DNA from: Dreissena polymorpha
Lineage: Eukaryota; Mollusca; Bivalvia; Myida; Dreissenidae
Direction: 5' to 3'
Assembly (NCBI RefSeq): GCF_020536995.1
Contig: NC_068355.1
Span: forward strand, 6,464,581 to 6,528,580
DNA length: 64,000 nt
Both the position numbers and the translations under genes were made by a program. The notes beneath the pieces were generated by a model. It did not search any database and was not told the origin of the DNA. It saw only the letters and a list, made by a program, of their open reading frames with translations. The stretch's first letter is position 1. Every line of letters begins with the position of its first letter. Positions 36,801 to 45,440 of the stretch are shown here, piece after piece.

Positions 36801-37206
36801 CTTTTTTACCTGCCACTGCCTGGCATGCACAGATGACTACCCCCAGTACCTGGACCTACCCACCGACACCCCAGTCTTCAAATGTGATGCATGCAATGGA
36901 CCAGTATTTTTACCTATGTCCCAGAAATACACAGAGGTGCCATGTTCGTGTTGTGTCCATCTGCATGACCTAGTTCCAAGGCTGGGTTCCCTGGCCCAGT
37001 CAGACGAAAGCTATCGGGGCGCCATGATGGAGGTACTAACAAGCTCGTGTAAGAACTTAACTGAAAATATTGCAGCTCTGGAGGGTCATTTGCAGCAGAT
37101 GGACCGGCTGCTGTGCCGCCCCTGGCGTGACTACAACGACTGCCAAGAAGCCCTCAAACAATGCTATGCTTTGAAAGCAAACTGTTTTCCTGCAAGTTTT
37201 GTATGA
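22845..37206 (+). CDS. SMYD4: SMYD4-like protein (TPR, MYND zinc finger, SET domain), five coding exons
   Basis: Coding exons: 22845-22866 (MSSETSK; its exon starts at the acceptor at 22829), 23090-23274, 24452-24603, 34155-34244 and 35649-37206. All borders are GT/AG and all phases agree, giving 668 residues. Residues about 70-180 contain TPR-type helices (AREEGNRLFQKRQYYPALML). The SET domain starts near residue 250 (SGRGLYANADIDVGD), is split by a MYND finger at about 286-326 (CHHC...CLSC...FCGDMC...HVHEC), and resumes with the intact cofactor-pocket motif NHSCDPN near 480 and LDNYG. A Cys-rich post-SET segment (CHCLAC) follows. SMYD proteins methylate lysines with S-adenosylmethionine; SMYD4 has cardiac and muscle roles in vertebrates and flies (family knowledge). 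It is shorter than the roughly 800-residue human protein, mainly at the C-terminus, so a further exon after 37206 cannot be excluded. Intron 3 is 9.5 kb and full of mobile DNA. Confidence 0.9.
23510..23935 (+). repeat. dispersed repeat family B, tandem partial units (SMYD4 intron 2)
   Basis: Two roughly 145-bp units with CAATATTGAAGATAGCAACT, GGCATGCATGTGTATCTTAT and AAGGTCATCCTTCAAGGTCA. It ends with GTGTTTCTGGCAAACACATC. Same family as 5320-5605 and 34487-34883. Confidence 0.8.
24115..24335 (+). repeat. partial dispersed repeat (SMYD4 intron 2)
   Basis: Starts AGCTCGGCTGTTTTGTTATT and contains ACCCGAGGTATTGTCATAGC and CAGCTCG. The same phrase recurs at 26456-26481. A fragment, no coding. 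Confidence 0.55.
24762..24958. repeat. CTGT/CCGT microsatellite (SMYD4 intron 3)
   Basis: Nearly uninterrupted (CTGT)n with a (CCGT)n block in the middle, about 200 bp. The Cys/Leu/Val-rich plus-strand frame and the Asp/Arg-rich minus-strand frame are both artefacts. Confidence 0.9.
25817..26206 (+). mobile_element. tandemly duplicated tRNA-like SINE
   Basis: Two copies about 270 bp apart of a tRNA-like module: GTTGGGCTAGCTCTTTAGCG, GACGCGGTTAGCGTCTGACT (A-box region) and GGGTTCAATTCCCGGC (B box). Each begins with GTAG(C/T)GAAATAAGGTCACT (25817 and 27 bases before 26114). The second copy keeps the better A and B boxes. No CCA end or credible full acceptor stem, so it is a SINE and not a working tRNA gene. 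Confidence 0.65.
26447..26625. repeat. dispersed repeat fragment with hairpin
   Basis: Contains CCCGAGGTATTGTCATAGCC, a GACGGACAGACGGACG run, a hairpin (ATGCTCCCCCAAAAA / TTGTTGGGGGAGCAT) and the family-B terminus CCGACAAACACATTTCTTG. It lies inside the Harbinger-type element. Confidence 0.6.
28371..28659. mobile_element. 289-bp MITE nested in the Harbinger-type element
   Basis: Inverted ends ATTGGTCATTGTCGGATCGG (left) and CCAAGCCGACGATGACCAAT (right), about 31 bp with four mismatches. The interior has a CCCCTGGTAC / GTACCAGGG pair. Non-coding. Its position inside another transposon gives relative timing: it came later. Confidence 0.75.
28900..29807 (-). pseudogene. Harbinger transposase remnant
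   Basis: Two separated segments read like HARBI1-type transposase: SKLADLHGISRPSFV (DNA-binding helices; a stop follows shortly after) and LPQGLGAVDGTLIPII (first catalytic Asp in VDGT). The distance and the stop between them mean they are exons of a decayed gene or direct decay of one reading frame. The remainder of the catalytic core was not located. It lies inside the inverted-repeat element at 25210-30787. Confidence 0.65.
29457..29592. repeat. foldback repeat
   Basis: Arms CTCGTTGTCATATCATACAT...CATATTTTATTAAACTCGT and ACTCGTTTAATAAAATATGG...GATGAGACAACTCG are inverted copies. Overall structure resembles the foldback element at 9381-9526, though the sequence differs. Confidence 0.7.
30836..31810. 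mobile_element. 975-bp non-autonomous TIR element with TA target duplication
   Basis: Perfect inverted ends CTGGTCATGTACGTAATTCC (plus GGCC) bounded on both sides by TA, as expected for Tc1/mariner-like insertion. The interior is AT-rich with no transposase. It lies 48 bp from the end of the Harbinger-type element in SMYD4 intron 3. Confidence 0.85.
31895..33690 (-). repeat. dispersed repeat with about ten 155-160-bp tandem units
   Basis: The left terminus TCCCCGCAGAATTTTTTTTT...GGAGGGGATATAG with a (CTGTCCGTCCGT) run, and the right terminus CATTTCGGCGGGGATTTGG...CAAGCTCTTGTT, enclose about ten units. Each unit has TTTTGTCCGGAGCATAACTC, TAAATCTACTGAAGGGATTT, ACTTGAAACTTGAAATATAA and GAAGTGCAGTGACCAAGAAC. 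Short open frames are produced by the repeat. It lies in SMYD4 intron 3. Confidence 0.9.
33691..34154. other. remainder of SMYD4 intron 3
   Basis: AT-rich intronic sequence up to the acceptor TTTGCATTCAG before position 34155. No repeat or gene recognised. Confidence 0.5.
34273..34926 (+). mobile_element. TIR element (tRNA-module family), half copy, interrupted by repeat family B
   Basis: 34273-34486 and 34884-34926 match the right half of the element at 41961-42470 (TTCACAAAATATAAC, CAACAGAACT, TTGTAACGCTTTATAA; then TCAATTTACC, GTGAAAAGGCCCCTTTAA). The intervening 34487-34883 is a complete family-B repeat. The left half with the tRNA-like module is missing. It starts 29 bp after the donor of SMYD4 exon 4. 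Confidence 0.8.
34487..34883 (+). mobile_element. dispersed repeat family B inserted into the TIR element
   Basis: Begins with a hairpin, TATGTCCCCCACCACTTTAG / TGGGGGACATA. It continues with two units containing CAATATTGAAGATAGCAACT and AAGGTCATCCTTCAAGGTC, and ends GTGTTTCACAAACACATCGC TTG. Because the surrounding element resumes right after it, the boundaries of a mobile family-B unit can be read directly here. Confidence 0.8.
34967..35060 (-). mobile_element. inverted partial copy of the same TIR element
   Basis: AAAGGGGCCTTTTTACAATC and AAATTTGTGTTTTAGTTATG...GAGGAAACTG are the reverse complement of the end of the element at 34273-34926. Together the two copies form an inverted pair inside the SMYD4 intron. 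Confidence 0.65.
35061..35648. other. end of SMYD4 intron 4
   Basis: Contains a short local duplication (GATGCTAAAAAGCTTTTTG and GATGCTTAAAAGCTTTTTG, 35132-35210). A polypyrimidine/AG acceptor, TGTTTTTGCTGCAG, precedes exon 5. Nothing else seen. Confidence 0.5.
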
Positions 37207-38007
37207 ATTGAATACTAAGTAAATTAAAAAATTCATGCGAAAGTAGTATGGCAGTGTACCAAATTGTGCAATAGTTTATGGAATTTGCTCCTTAATTGCA
37301 GTGAAAAACATTAAATACTTATATAATTTCCTTACTTTAATTGTGTTTATTGTTTTTGATTGATGGTTGATTAGAGTTTGTCTATGTCAATGCTTTCAAT
37401 TCAGTTTACACTTGTACAGATGAAAAATCTTTAAACAATTGTATAAATGTTTTGAGTCCCATAAGACTTTCAAGATAATAGGACATTTGGTCTGGTAAAA
37501 AAAGCATATTCACTAAAAGAAGTACTTGTATGAATGCATTATTTATTGTTAAGATAACACATTTACAATACACACGTTTGCTCTTTAAAAAAATACAATA
37601 TTGCATAATATTACTTATGGTACTAGTACATGCTTTGAATTTGAAGCTTAAAAGCACATACTTCTGCCTATTGTTTAGATAGCTAATAAAATCCTTAATA
37701 GTTACACAGATGAGACATTTTTCTGTGCACATATTCTATTACTTATTATATAAAGGTGTCTTATCAAGACTTGGTGCTTAAAAACACTCATTAAATGAGT
37801 TCGAGTTAAAACTGTGAGGATCCTGTAAAATGCACAAATGACATGACCTCATGTCCTCTAATGGTTCTGTCTTTGGGATTGGCTTGACATGTATATTTAT
37901 GATTGACCGCTCAATTATTATCCTTAACATTCATTTGTCCTTCATACATATGATGAAAATATTATGCTTTTGTTTATAGGCTGCCAAAGCTGTTGCAGTT
38001 TTTAGCT
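37207..38007. other. SMYD4 3' flank / probable 3' UTR
   Basis: AT-rich sequence after the stop. The only AATAAA hexamer noted is near 37684. No further SET/TPR-like exon was recognised, but TTTATAG|GCTGCCAAAGC at about 37979 is a possible acceptor. Confidence 0.4.
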
Positions 38008-39670
38008 CATCTGTCAAGAGGTGACATGGTGAGCTTATGTGACCGTGTGATGGTCGTTGTGCGTGCGTGTGTCCGTCAACAATTTGTTTGTGTAGACAGT
38101 AGAGGGCACAGTTTTCATCCAATCTTTATGAAATTTGGTCAGAATGTTTATCTTGATGCAATCTTGGTTGGGATTGTATTTGGGTCATCTGGGGTCAAAA
38201 ACTAGTTCACTAGGTCAGATAATAGAAAAACCTTGTGTAGACAATAGAGGTCACCGTTTTCATCCAATCTTCATGAAATATGGTCAGAATGTTAATCTTG
38301 ATGAAATCTGGGTTGGGATTGTATTTGGGTCATCTTTGGTCAAAAACTTGGTCACTAGGTCAAATATAGAAAAACATTGTGTAGACAATGGAGGTCACAG
38401 TTTTCATCCAATCTTTATGAAATTTGGTCAGAATGTTTATCTTGGTGAAATCTGGGTTGGGATTGTATTTGGGTCATCTGGGGTCAAAAACTATGTCACT
38501 AGGACAAATAATAGAAAAACCTTGTGTAGACAATAGTGGTTACAGTTTTCATCCAATATTTATGAAATTTGGTCAGAATGTTTATCTTGATGAAATCTGG
38601 GTTGGGATTGTATTTGGGTCATCTAGGGTCAAACACTAGGTCAAATAATAGAAACACCTTGTGTAGACAATAGAGGTCACAGTTTTCATCCAATCTTCAT
38701 GAAATTTGGTCAGAATGTTTATCTTGATGAAATCTGGGTTGGGACTGTATTTGGGTCATCTGGGGTCAAAAACTAGGTCACTAGGTCAAATAATAGGAAA
38801 ACCTTGTGTAGATAATAGAGGTCACAGTTTTCATCCAATCTTCATCAAATTTGGTCAGAATGTTTATCTTGATGAAATCTGGGTTGGGATTGTATTTGGG
38901 TCATCTGGGGTCAAAAACTAGGTCACTAGGTCAAATAATAGGAAAACCTTTTGTAGACAATGGAGGTCACAGTTTTCATCCAATCTTTATTAAATTTGGT
39001 CATTATGTTTATCTTGATGAAATCTGGGTTGGCATTGCATTTGGGTCATCTGGGGACAGAAACTAGGTCACTAAGTCAAATCATAGAAAAACCTTGTGTA
39101 GACAATAAAGGTCACAGTTTTCATCAGATCTGAATGAAATATGGTCAGAATGTTTGTCTTGTTAAAATCTGGGTTGGGATCGAATTTGGGTCATCTAGGG
39201 TCAAAAACTCGGTCTCTAGGTCAAAGTTTAAAAAAAACTTGTTTGGGCAGTAAAGGTCACAGTTTTCATCCAAACTTGATAAAATATGGCCAGAATGTTA
39301 ATCCTGATGAAATCTGGGTTGGGATTGTATTTGGGTCATCTGTGGTCAAAAACTAGGTCACTAGGTCAAATCATAGAAAACGATTGTGTTGACAATACAG
39401 GTCATAGTTTTCATCTTATCTTAATGAAATGTGGTCAGAATGTTTATCTTGATAATATCTGATTTTTGATCGTATATGGGTCATCTGGGGTAAAAAATTA
39501 GGTCACTGGGCCAATTCTAGTAAAACCTTGTGTAGATGAAAGATGTCACAGTTTTCATCACGTCTTAATAAAATTTGGCTTGGGATTGTATATGGGTCTG
39601 ATAGAATTTAAGTTGATGTAGCAAGGTTAGTCAGGTGAGCGATTCAGGGCCATCATGGCCCTCTTGTTTT
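38008..39670 (+). repeat. dispersed repeat with about eleven 145-bp tandem units
   Basis: Starts AGCTCATCTGTCAAGAGGTG ACATGG and ends GTGAGCGATTCAGGGCCATC ATGGCCCTCTTG, a terminus pair seen in many bivalve genomes (recollection). The units share GAAATTTGGTCAGAATGTTT, ATCTTGATGAAATCTGGGTT, GGGATTGTATTTGGGTCATC and CTAGGTCACTAGGTCAAAT. Units near the right end are more diverged. Overlapping 71-residue frames are copies of the unit and not genes. Confidence 0.9.
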
Positions 39671-39838
39671 TTTAATATTGTCTCTTTCCTTCAATTTTGG
39701 ACATGCACGCATACCGGTATGTCCAAATATCAGCCCCCCCCCCCACTGTGGATGTGTTATAGTGTGGGTTTTGTGTAGTGCTTTGTGATGTTTTATTTCT
39801 CTGTTTAGTTGTTATAATTTATAACGGTCTGTTTTTGT

Positions 39839-40018
39839 TTAACCCATTTATGCCTAGCGTCTAGAAAAAAGGCATTGGCAAATGCGCTGTTTCTTAAAGT
39901 AATTTCTGTATGAAATATTTTAAATATAGAAATTAATATACTAGACATCCCTAAATATATGGAAATATATTGATCCAATTTAGAAGGATGGGAGAGTCCA
40001 CTAGACATAAATGGGTAA
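39839..40018. mobile_element. 180-bp MITE
   Basis: Inverted ends TAACCCATTTATGCCTAG (left) and CTAGACATAAATGGGTA (right), with AT-rich filler. Non-coding, and possibly capable of a long hairpin. Confidence 0.75.
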
Positions 40019-40950
40019 AGCATTACAGCACAATATAACGAATACTACAGAAACACTCCAAATTATTTACTCGTTTCGTGTTGGTCACGCTTGATAATGA
40101 AATACAATTCTAGTGATTTCTACTAATTTTCAGCACGTCATTCGTTTTGGTTCGATCCCTTACGTGGAGTGTTCTTTAAATTTTTCGATATGTGATTCAA
40201 AGATGAAAAAAAAAACATTTGAAAGATATGTGAAGTAGTCCTTTAAACAGGATTTGCTTGTTTATTATTGCTGTTTGTCAGGATTGTTAAAATAAAGTTA
40301 TTCTATTGTCAACAAAGTGTCTCGTATTTATTAAAAGTAACGGGCATTTAAGCACAATCCAAAAATAATGTAAAAAAGCGTCCGAAATCTGTTGTGCTTG
40401 ATATTATATATGTATAACAGCGCATTGAAATCGGCGAAATCACTTTTTGCTGTCTGTTCACGAGCCGTGTGCGAATAGGAGACCAGCGTACCGGTAGCTC
40501 GTGACCAGCCTTTGCAATAAGTGCAATAGGGCAGTCTAGTCGGGAGTTATCCTGTTCGCTATTAAGTCACGCAAGGTTTCGTGGTCTCATTAGCGGCCAT
40601 TATGACTCTCCATCAGTGTGTACGAATGCAAATGCATATCCAGAACAACACTTATCGTGTATCCCCTAAGGCCCATTTTCGTACGAAGCGGCTCAATTCG
40701 TACAGCCTCTGTATATACGAAAGCAAGCGATTCATCTGGAGTTGATCCGCATAAACAAAGGGTGCTCACTCCGGACCTAGCGTTACAAGTAGGAATCAAT
40801 CGCTTTCAAAACAACTACGTTGATATAGCGCTGTATTACAAATACCGGGCCGGCGATGTTATATTGTGGTCACTCTCTCTATACCTCTTTTGGCACGTTT
40901 GACGATGGTAACTTAACTCGCATAAGTATGAATACATTGGAGTCGCGTTC
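40019..40950. other. no gene recognised
   Basis: Has an AATAAAG hexamer near 40291 followed by a GTCAACAAAGTGTCTCG stretch, so it could be a transcript 3' end, but no coding exon precedes it. The stretch at 40440-40900 is GC-richer with several CGTAC words and open frames on both strands, none resembling a known family. Confidence 0.3.
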
Positions 40951-41168
40951 TGAGAAAACTGGGCATAATGTATGTGCGTAAAATGTCGTCCCAGACGACA
41001 CATTCCGCCTAAATTGGATTTTTGCTCAGAAGAGACTTCATTTAAACGAAAAATGTCATACAAGCGGAAAGTGTCGTCACTGATTAGCCTGTGCGAACTG
41101 CACAGGCTAATATGGGACGACACTTTACGCACATGCATTATGCCAAGTTTTTTCAGAACACGACTTAT
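40951..41168. mobile_element. palindromic foldback element, internally deleted copy
   Basis: The left arm has GTTCTGAGAAAACTGGGCAT and GTGCGTAAAATGTCGTCCCA; the right arm has GGGACGACACTTTACGCACA and CAGAACACG. The hairpin core is intact only on the right arm (TTAGCCTGTGC...GCACAGGCTAA); the left core is deleted. Confidence 0.8.
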
Positions 41169-41960
41169 TGTATTAGTACATCGGCTTGCACAGGAACAGA
41201 GGTTTAACTGATCGCCATCATATGACTTAAATACTTTTAAATATATTCAAAAATATCCCTATATAAAAATAAAATTAACCAAACATACATTTTGTTATTC
41301 ATTATTTTATACAATTGTATTGTTTTTCAGCTAAGTAAATATAATTAACATTCATGAGAACTTATGCCTTTTTAAAGGCATTTACCGGAAGCTATATTAT
41401 GTGCACTGGTAAGTCCATCTATAAGATCTGAATTCTGACGTATTGTAGCTAGTACATGAATTGGTGCATTTAAATAAGAAAAACGGATGATGTCTTATCA
41501 AGATCTCAATATTTTCGTTGTTATGGGTGAAACTTTTCCTGCTCTTTGGCGTCAGGTGGTGAATTACTCACACTAGCAATCTAGCGACTTTTAGTTAAGT
41601 TCCATGAATGCACCGAGCGACTTTGTATGTAGGGCACAGCTATCACTTGCAGAACGCAACATGGACAACTCGGTGTGCTGAAAGGAAAGCACAACAATTG
41701 TGTGAATTTCAAAGTTTATTAGGTCCTTCCGCTCCTGAGCCTGAATTATGTTAGGACGAAGAGTGTTTCCGCACATTCCTTCTTTATAATAAAAGTGCGT
41801 TACGTTGAAAAGTTTAGAGCAAATTTGAGCAATAGCTGCAAAATTCCAAAATGATAGTTTTTACTGTATTCAATTCGATTTTATCATGGGCAGGTGCTTT
41901 AGGAGGAAACTCGACCTGTCCAGTAAAGTAACCAACAACCAAACTCACCCGGGTCGCCTT
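41169..41960. other. no gene recognised
   Basis: AT-rich; short frames on both strands without support. Confidence 0.3.
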
Positions 41961-42470
41961 AAAGGGGCCTTTTAACAGAATTTGGCATGTTTTGAAGCTT
42001 GTCATTAAATGCTTAATATTGATAAATGTAAACATTAGATCTAAAAAGCTCCAGTAAAAAATCAAGAATACAATTAAAAAAAAACAATGAAAAAAGTAAC
42101 CCTCAGCAGGGCTCGAACCACTGACCCCGGAGACCTGGAGTAAAAAGTCTACTACTAAGACCACTCGACCATCCTTCCTCAAACAATGGAATATGTATTT
42201 TATACTTTTTATAAGCGATCCTCGTAATTTCACAAAATATAACGACAACAACAGAACTTTCCAAATTATTCAATCGTTTCGCGTTGCAACGCTTAATTTT
42301 TTTTAGATTTTGTAATCGTCAAAAGATGCATATTATGGCTATTTTAGAGCATGGTAAAAGTTCAGTTTTAATGTTTCCTCACAAATATCATAACTACACC
42401 GAAAATTTGCGAATCTGAAGCAACTTTTTTCAATTGTGTCAATTTACCAAAACGTGAAAAGGCTCCTTTA
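41961..42470 (-). mobile_element. TIR element carrying a tRNA-like Pol III module, copy 1
   Basis: The ends are inverted copies of AAAGG(G/A)GCCTTTT(C/A)AC. Inside, on the minus strand at 42177-42096, is a tRNA-like module with AGGATGGTCGAGTGGTCTTA (A box) and GTGGTTCGAGCCCTGC (B box), followed by TGAGGGTTAC. The flanking arm contains CAACAACAGAAC and TTTCGCGTTGCAACGC. No reading frame encodes a transposase. Confidence 0.8.
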
Positions 42471-42538
42471 AAAGCGAATGCATCCAACCATTTGCGTGTA
42501 CCAGACAGCCCAATCACGTGCAGCCGCTATTTGCAATC

Positions 42539-42845
42539 TTAAAGGAGCCTTTTCACGTTTTGGTAAATTGTTGTGAAATTAAGAGTATTGCTTATAAAAA
42601 GTATAAAATACATCTTTCATTGCAATAAGAAGGATGGTCGAGTGGTCTAAGTAGTAGACATTTTACTCCAAGACTCCAGGGGTCAGTGGTTCGAGCCCTG
42701 CTGAGGGTTACTTTTTTCCTTGAAAAAAAAATGTATTCTTGATTTTTTTACTTGAGCTTTTTAGATCCAATGGTTACATTTATCAATATAAAGCATTTAA
42801 TGGCAAACTTCAAGACATGCCAAGTTTTGTTAAAAGGCCCCTTTA
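42539..42845 (+). mobile_element. TIR element with tRNA-like module, copy 2, internally shortened, inverted relative to copy 1
   Basis: Bounded by AAAGGAGCCTTTTCACGTTT and TAAAAGGCCCCTTTAA. It holds the same tRNA-like module in plus orientation at 42631-42711 (AGGATGGTCGAGTGGTCTAA; GTGGTTCGAGCCCTGC) but lacks about 200 bp of the AT-rich arm. Only about 70 bp separate it from copy 1, so the two form a large inverted repeat. Confidence 0.8.
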
Positions 42846-43179
42846 AACGTTTTACTAGTTTTGCTATACAAGTGTGCAGCGTAATTAACTTCTGAAACAG
42901 AAAAAAATGATTCGCTAACGGTAGATGCACACTTCGGTTTTGTGTGTTTAAGCAAAAGTTTTAAACATGATAAATGGTCAACATAAACATGCAAAAAAAA
43001 TCGGAGTTTTATTTATTTTTTCATTTAAATGTAAAAACGAAATAGAATACTGTATGGTTTTTATCAATGGTTGATATATATTCATTTTAAGTGTTAAACT
43101 AACAAAGAATGATTGAACAATCATGTTAAAAAGTCGTGAAACTGGTCGCGTATTTCACGCTTCACCTTTATAACCAGAC
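42846..43179. other. no gene recognised
   Basis: AT-rich sequence with nothing recognised. Confidence 0.3.
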
Positions 43180-43400
43180 TGCATGCACGTGCGTAACATA
43201 TCGTCCGTGATAACCCTTGCTAATCAGGGTCGACACTTTCCAATTATATGGAATTTATCGTTTAAATGAACTTTCATTTTCACAAACCTAAATTGTATGC
43301 TATAAGTGTTTTACACGATAAGCCCGTGCTGACTTCACATGCTTATTTGGGACGATGATTAACGCACATGCATAAAGCCTGTTTTTCCTAGAGAGCGACT
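43180..43400. mobile_element. old, diverged foldback element copy
   Basis: Retains ATGCACGTGCGTAACATATC, GCTAATCAGGGTCGACACTT and the inverted end GGGACGATGATTAACGCACA TGCATAAAGCC, all in the order of the family at 7255-7521 but with many changes, so it is probably an old insertion. Confidence 0.6.
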
Positions 43401-44672
43401 GGTACGTGTTGGTGGTACGTGTTGGTGGTACTTGTTGGTGCTACGTGTTGGTGGTACGTGTAGATGGTACGTGTTGGTGGTACGTGTTGGCGGTACGTGT
43501 TGGTGGTACGTGTTGGCGGTATGTGTTGGCGGTACGTGTTGGTGGTACGTGTGAGTGGTTCGTGTTGGTGCTACGTGTTGGTGGTACGTGTTGGTGCTAC
43601 GTGTTGGTGGTACGTGTAGATGGTACGTGTTGGTGGTACGTGTTGGCGGTACGTGTTGGTTGTACGTGTTGGTTGTACGTGTTGGCGGTAGGTGTTGGTG
43701 GTACGTGTTGGTGGTACGTGTTGGTGGTACGTGTTGGTGCTACGTGTTGGTGGTACGTGTAGATGGTACGTGTTGGTGGTACGTGTTGGCGGTACGTGTT
43801 GGTGGTACGTGTTGGCGATACGTGTTGGCGGTACGTGTTGGTGGTACGTGTTGGTGGTACGTGTTGGTGGTACGTGTTGGTGGTTCGTGTTGGTGGTACG
43901 TGTTGGTGGTACGTGTTGGTGGTACGTGTTGGTGGTACGTGATGGTGGTACGTGTTGGTGGTACGTGTTGGTGGTACGTGTTGGTGGTACGTGTGTGGAA
44001 CGTGTTGGTGGTACGTCTTGGTGGTACGTCTTGGTTGTACGTGTGTGGAACGTGTTGGTGGTATGTCTTGGTGGTACGTGTTGGTGGTAGGTGTTGGTGG
44101 TACGTGTTGTCGGTACGTGTTGGTGGTACGTGTTGGCGGTAGGTGTTGGCGGTACGTGTTGGTGGTACGTGTTGGTGGTAGGTGTTGGTGGTACGTGTGT
44201 GGAACGTGTTGGTGGTACGTGTTGTCGGTACGTCTTGGTGGTACGTGTTGGTGGTAGGTGTTGGTGGTACGTGTTGGTGGTACGTGTTGGTGGTACGTGT
44301 TGGTGGTACGTGTTGGTGGTACGTGTTGGTGGTACGTGTTGGTGGTACGTGTGTGGAACGTGTTGGTGGTACGTCTTGGTGGTACGTGTTGGTGGTAGCT
44401 GTTGGTGGTACGTGTGTGGAACGTGTTGGTGGTACGTCTTGGTGGTACGTGTTGGTGGTACGTCTTGGTGGTACGTGTTGGTGGTACGTGTTGGTGGTAC
44501 GTCTTGGTGGTACGTGTTGGTGGTACGTCTTGGTGGTACGTGTTGGTGGTACGTGTTGGTGGTACGTCTTGGTGGTACGTGTTGGTGGTACGTGTTGGTG
44601 GTACGTGTTGGGTGTACGTGTTGGTGGTACCTGTTGGTGGTACGTGTTGGTGATACGTGTTGGTGGTTCCCC
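43401..44672. repeat. 12-bp minisatellite, about 105 copies
   Basis: A 1.27 kb array of GGTGGTACGTGTT-type 12-bp units with variants GGCGGT, GGTGCT, TAGATGGT, TACGTCTT and ACGTGTGTGGAA. The plus strand is almost free of long C or A runs (G/T-rich). Open frames exist on both strands in several phases (for example WYVLVVRVGGTC or TRTTNTYHQHVP repeats) because 12 is a multiple of 3; I do not consider them genes. It ends 770 bp before the first astacin-like coding exon. Confidence 0.95.
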
Positions 44673-44687
44673 GCATCGTAATACTAA

Positions 44688-44860
44688 CACTGACGCGTGG
44701 TGTAATGGATATGGTGTCCGCCAAGCGACCAGGATGTCAGGGGTTCGATCCCGACTGTAGGAGCGTTCTTTAGATCTTCACCAAAGACACCAAGTACACA
44801 GTCTAGCCCCAGCAAACGGACTCGAGAGCGTTTCAAAAAGCATGATGATTTCTATCTTAT
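44688..44860 (+). mobile_element. tRNA-derived SINE
   Basis: A tRNA-like head GACGCGTGGTGTAATGGATA...GTGTCCGCC...GGGGTTCGATCCCGAC (A and B boxes; arginine-tRNA-like) is followed by a conserved-looking body, CACCAAAGACACCAAGTACA and AACGGACTCGAGAGCG. The acceptor stem does not pair fully, so this is a SINE and not a tRNA gene. It abuts the 12-bp minisatellite. Confidence 0.7.
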
Positions 44861-44929
44861 CTTCGTCAATAGATAGAACACAACTCACTTGTTGGTCGTC
44901 TTAATTTGGGTTACCTGTCCAGATAAACA

Positions 44930-45035
44930 ACTCCAACGTTAAGATCGTGCAGTTGATAAAGTTGTGGTACGTCCCAGACACGTCAAACGAAGCCAGGATT
45001 TCGCGCAGACAAGAAGACTACTCCAAGTGAGAAGC
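44930..45035 (+). other. candidate non-coding leader exon of the astacin-MAM genes
   Basis: Ends in a strong donor, GAGAAGC|gtaagtt, at 45035/45036. Both downstream coding exons start right after acceptors (45418/45419 and 46713/46714) and need an upstream 5' exon; this is the best candidate on the plus strand. The start is unknown. Confidence 0.45.
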
Positions 45036-45440
45036 GTAAGTTGCTCTTTACCGAAAACTTATATCCTCAGTTTATCATTAATTGTTTAACAAATACAATA
45101 ACGAAATGTTTACATTTACAAGTGTTATTGATTTTTTGACTATTAATTAACACAGTTTAACTGTTTCTTACGGTATTTAGTTATGAATTTATAGTTTTCT
45201 ATAACATACTTTTCATTTATCGCGTGTTTGTTTATCGTGTTTGTTTTGTATACTGGTACTAAAGCTACGTATGTCGTTTGTTGGGTCCTAATAAAATCCT
45301 ATTCATTTCGCCAATCAATACATATGTCTTTGTCATGCAAAGATGTAAACGTCATGTGAAGCCACCGAGACCCGCTCTAGCAACAATGAATAGAATACTA
45401 CTTCTGTTATATTTCCAGTTGACACATACACTCGACAATC

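Noticed and set aside
38135-39356. Series of 71-residue similar proteins
   Set aside because: They are the 145-bp dispersed repeat read in one frame, repeated with the unit.
43406-44760. Several 100-375 residue open frames on both strands in the 12-bp minisatellite
   Set aside because: The unit length is a multiple of 3, frames are open in several phases on both strands at once, and no signal, splice context or flanking coding sequence supports any of them.
44688-44762. Functional arginine-like tRNA gene
   Set aside because: A and B boxes are present but the acceptor stem does not pair and a SINE-like body follows.
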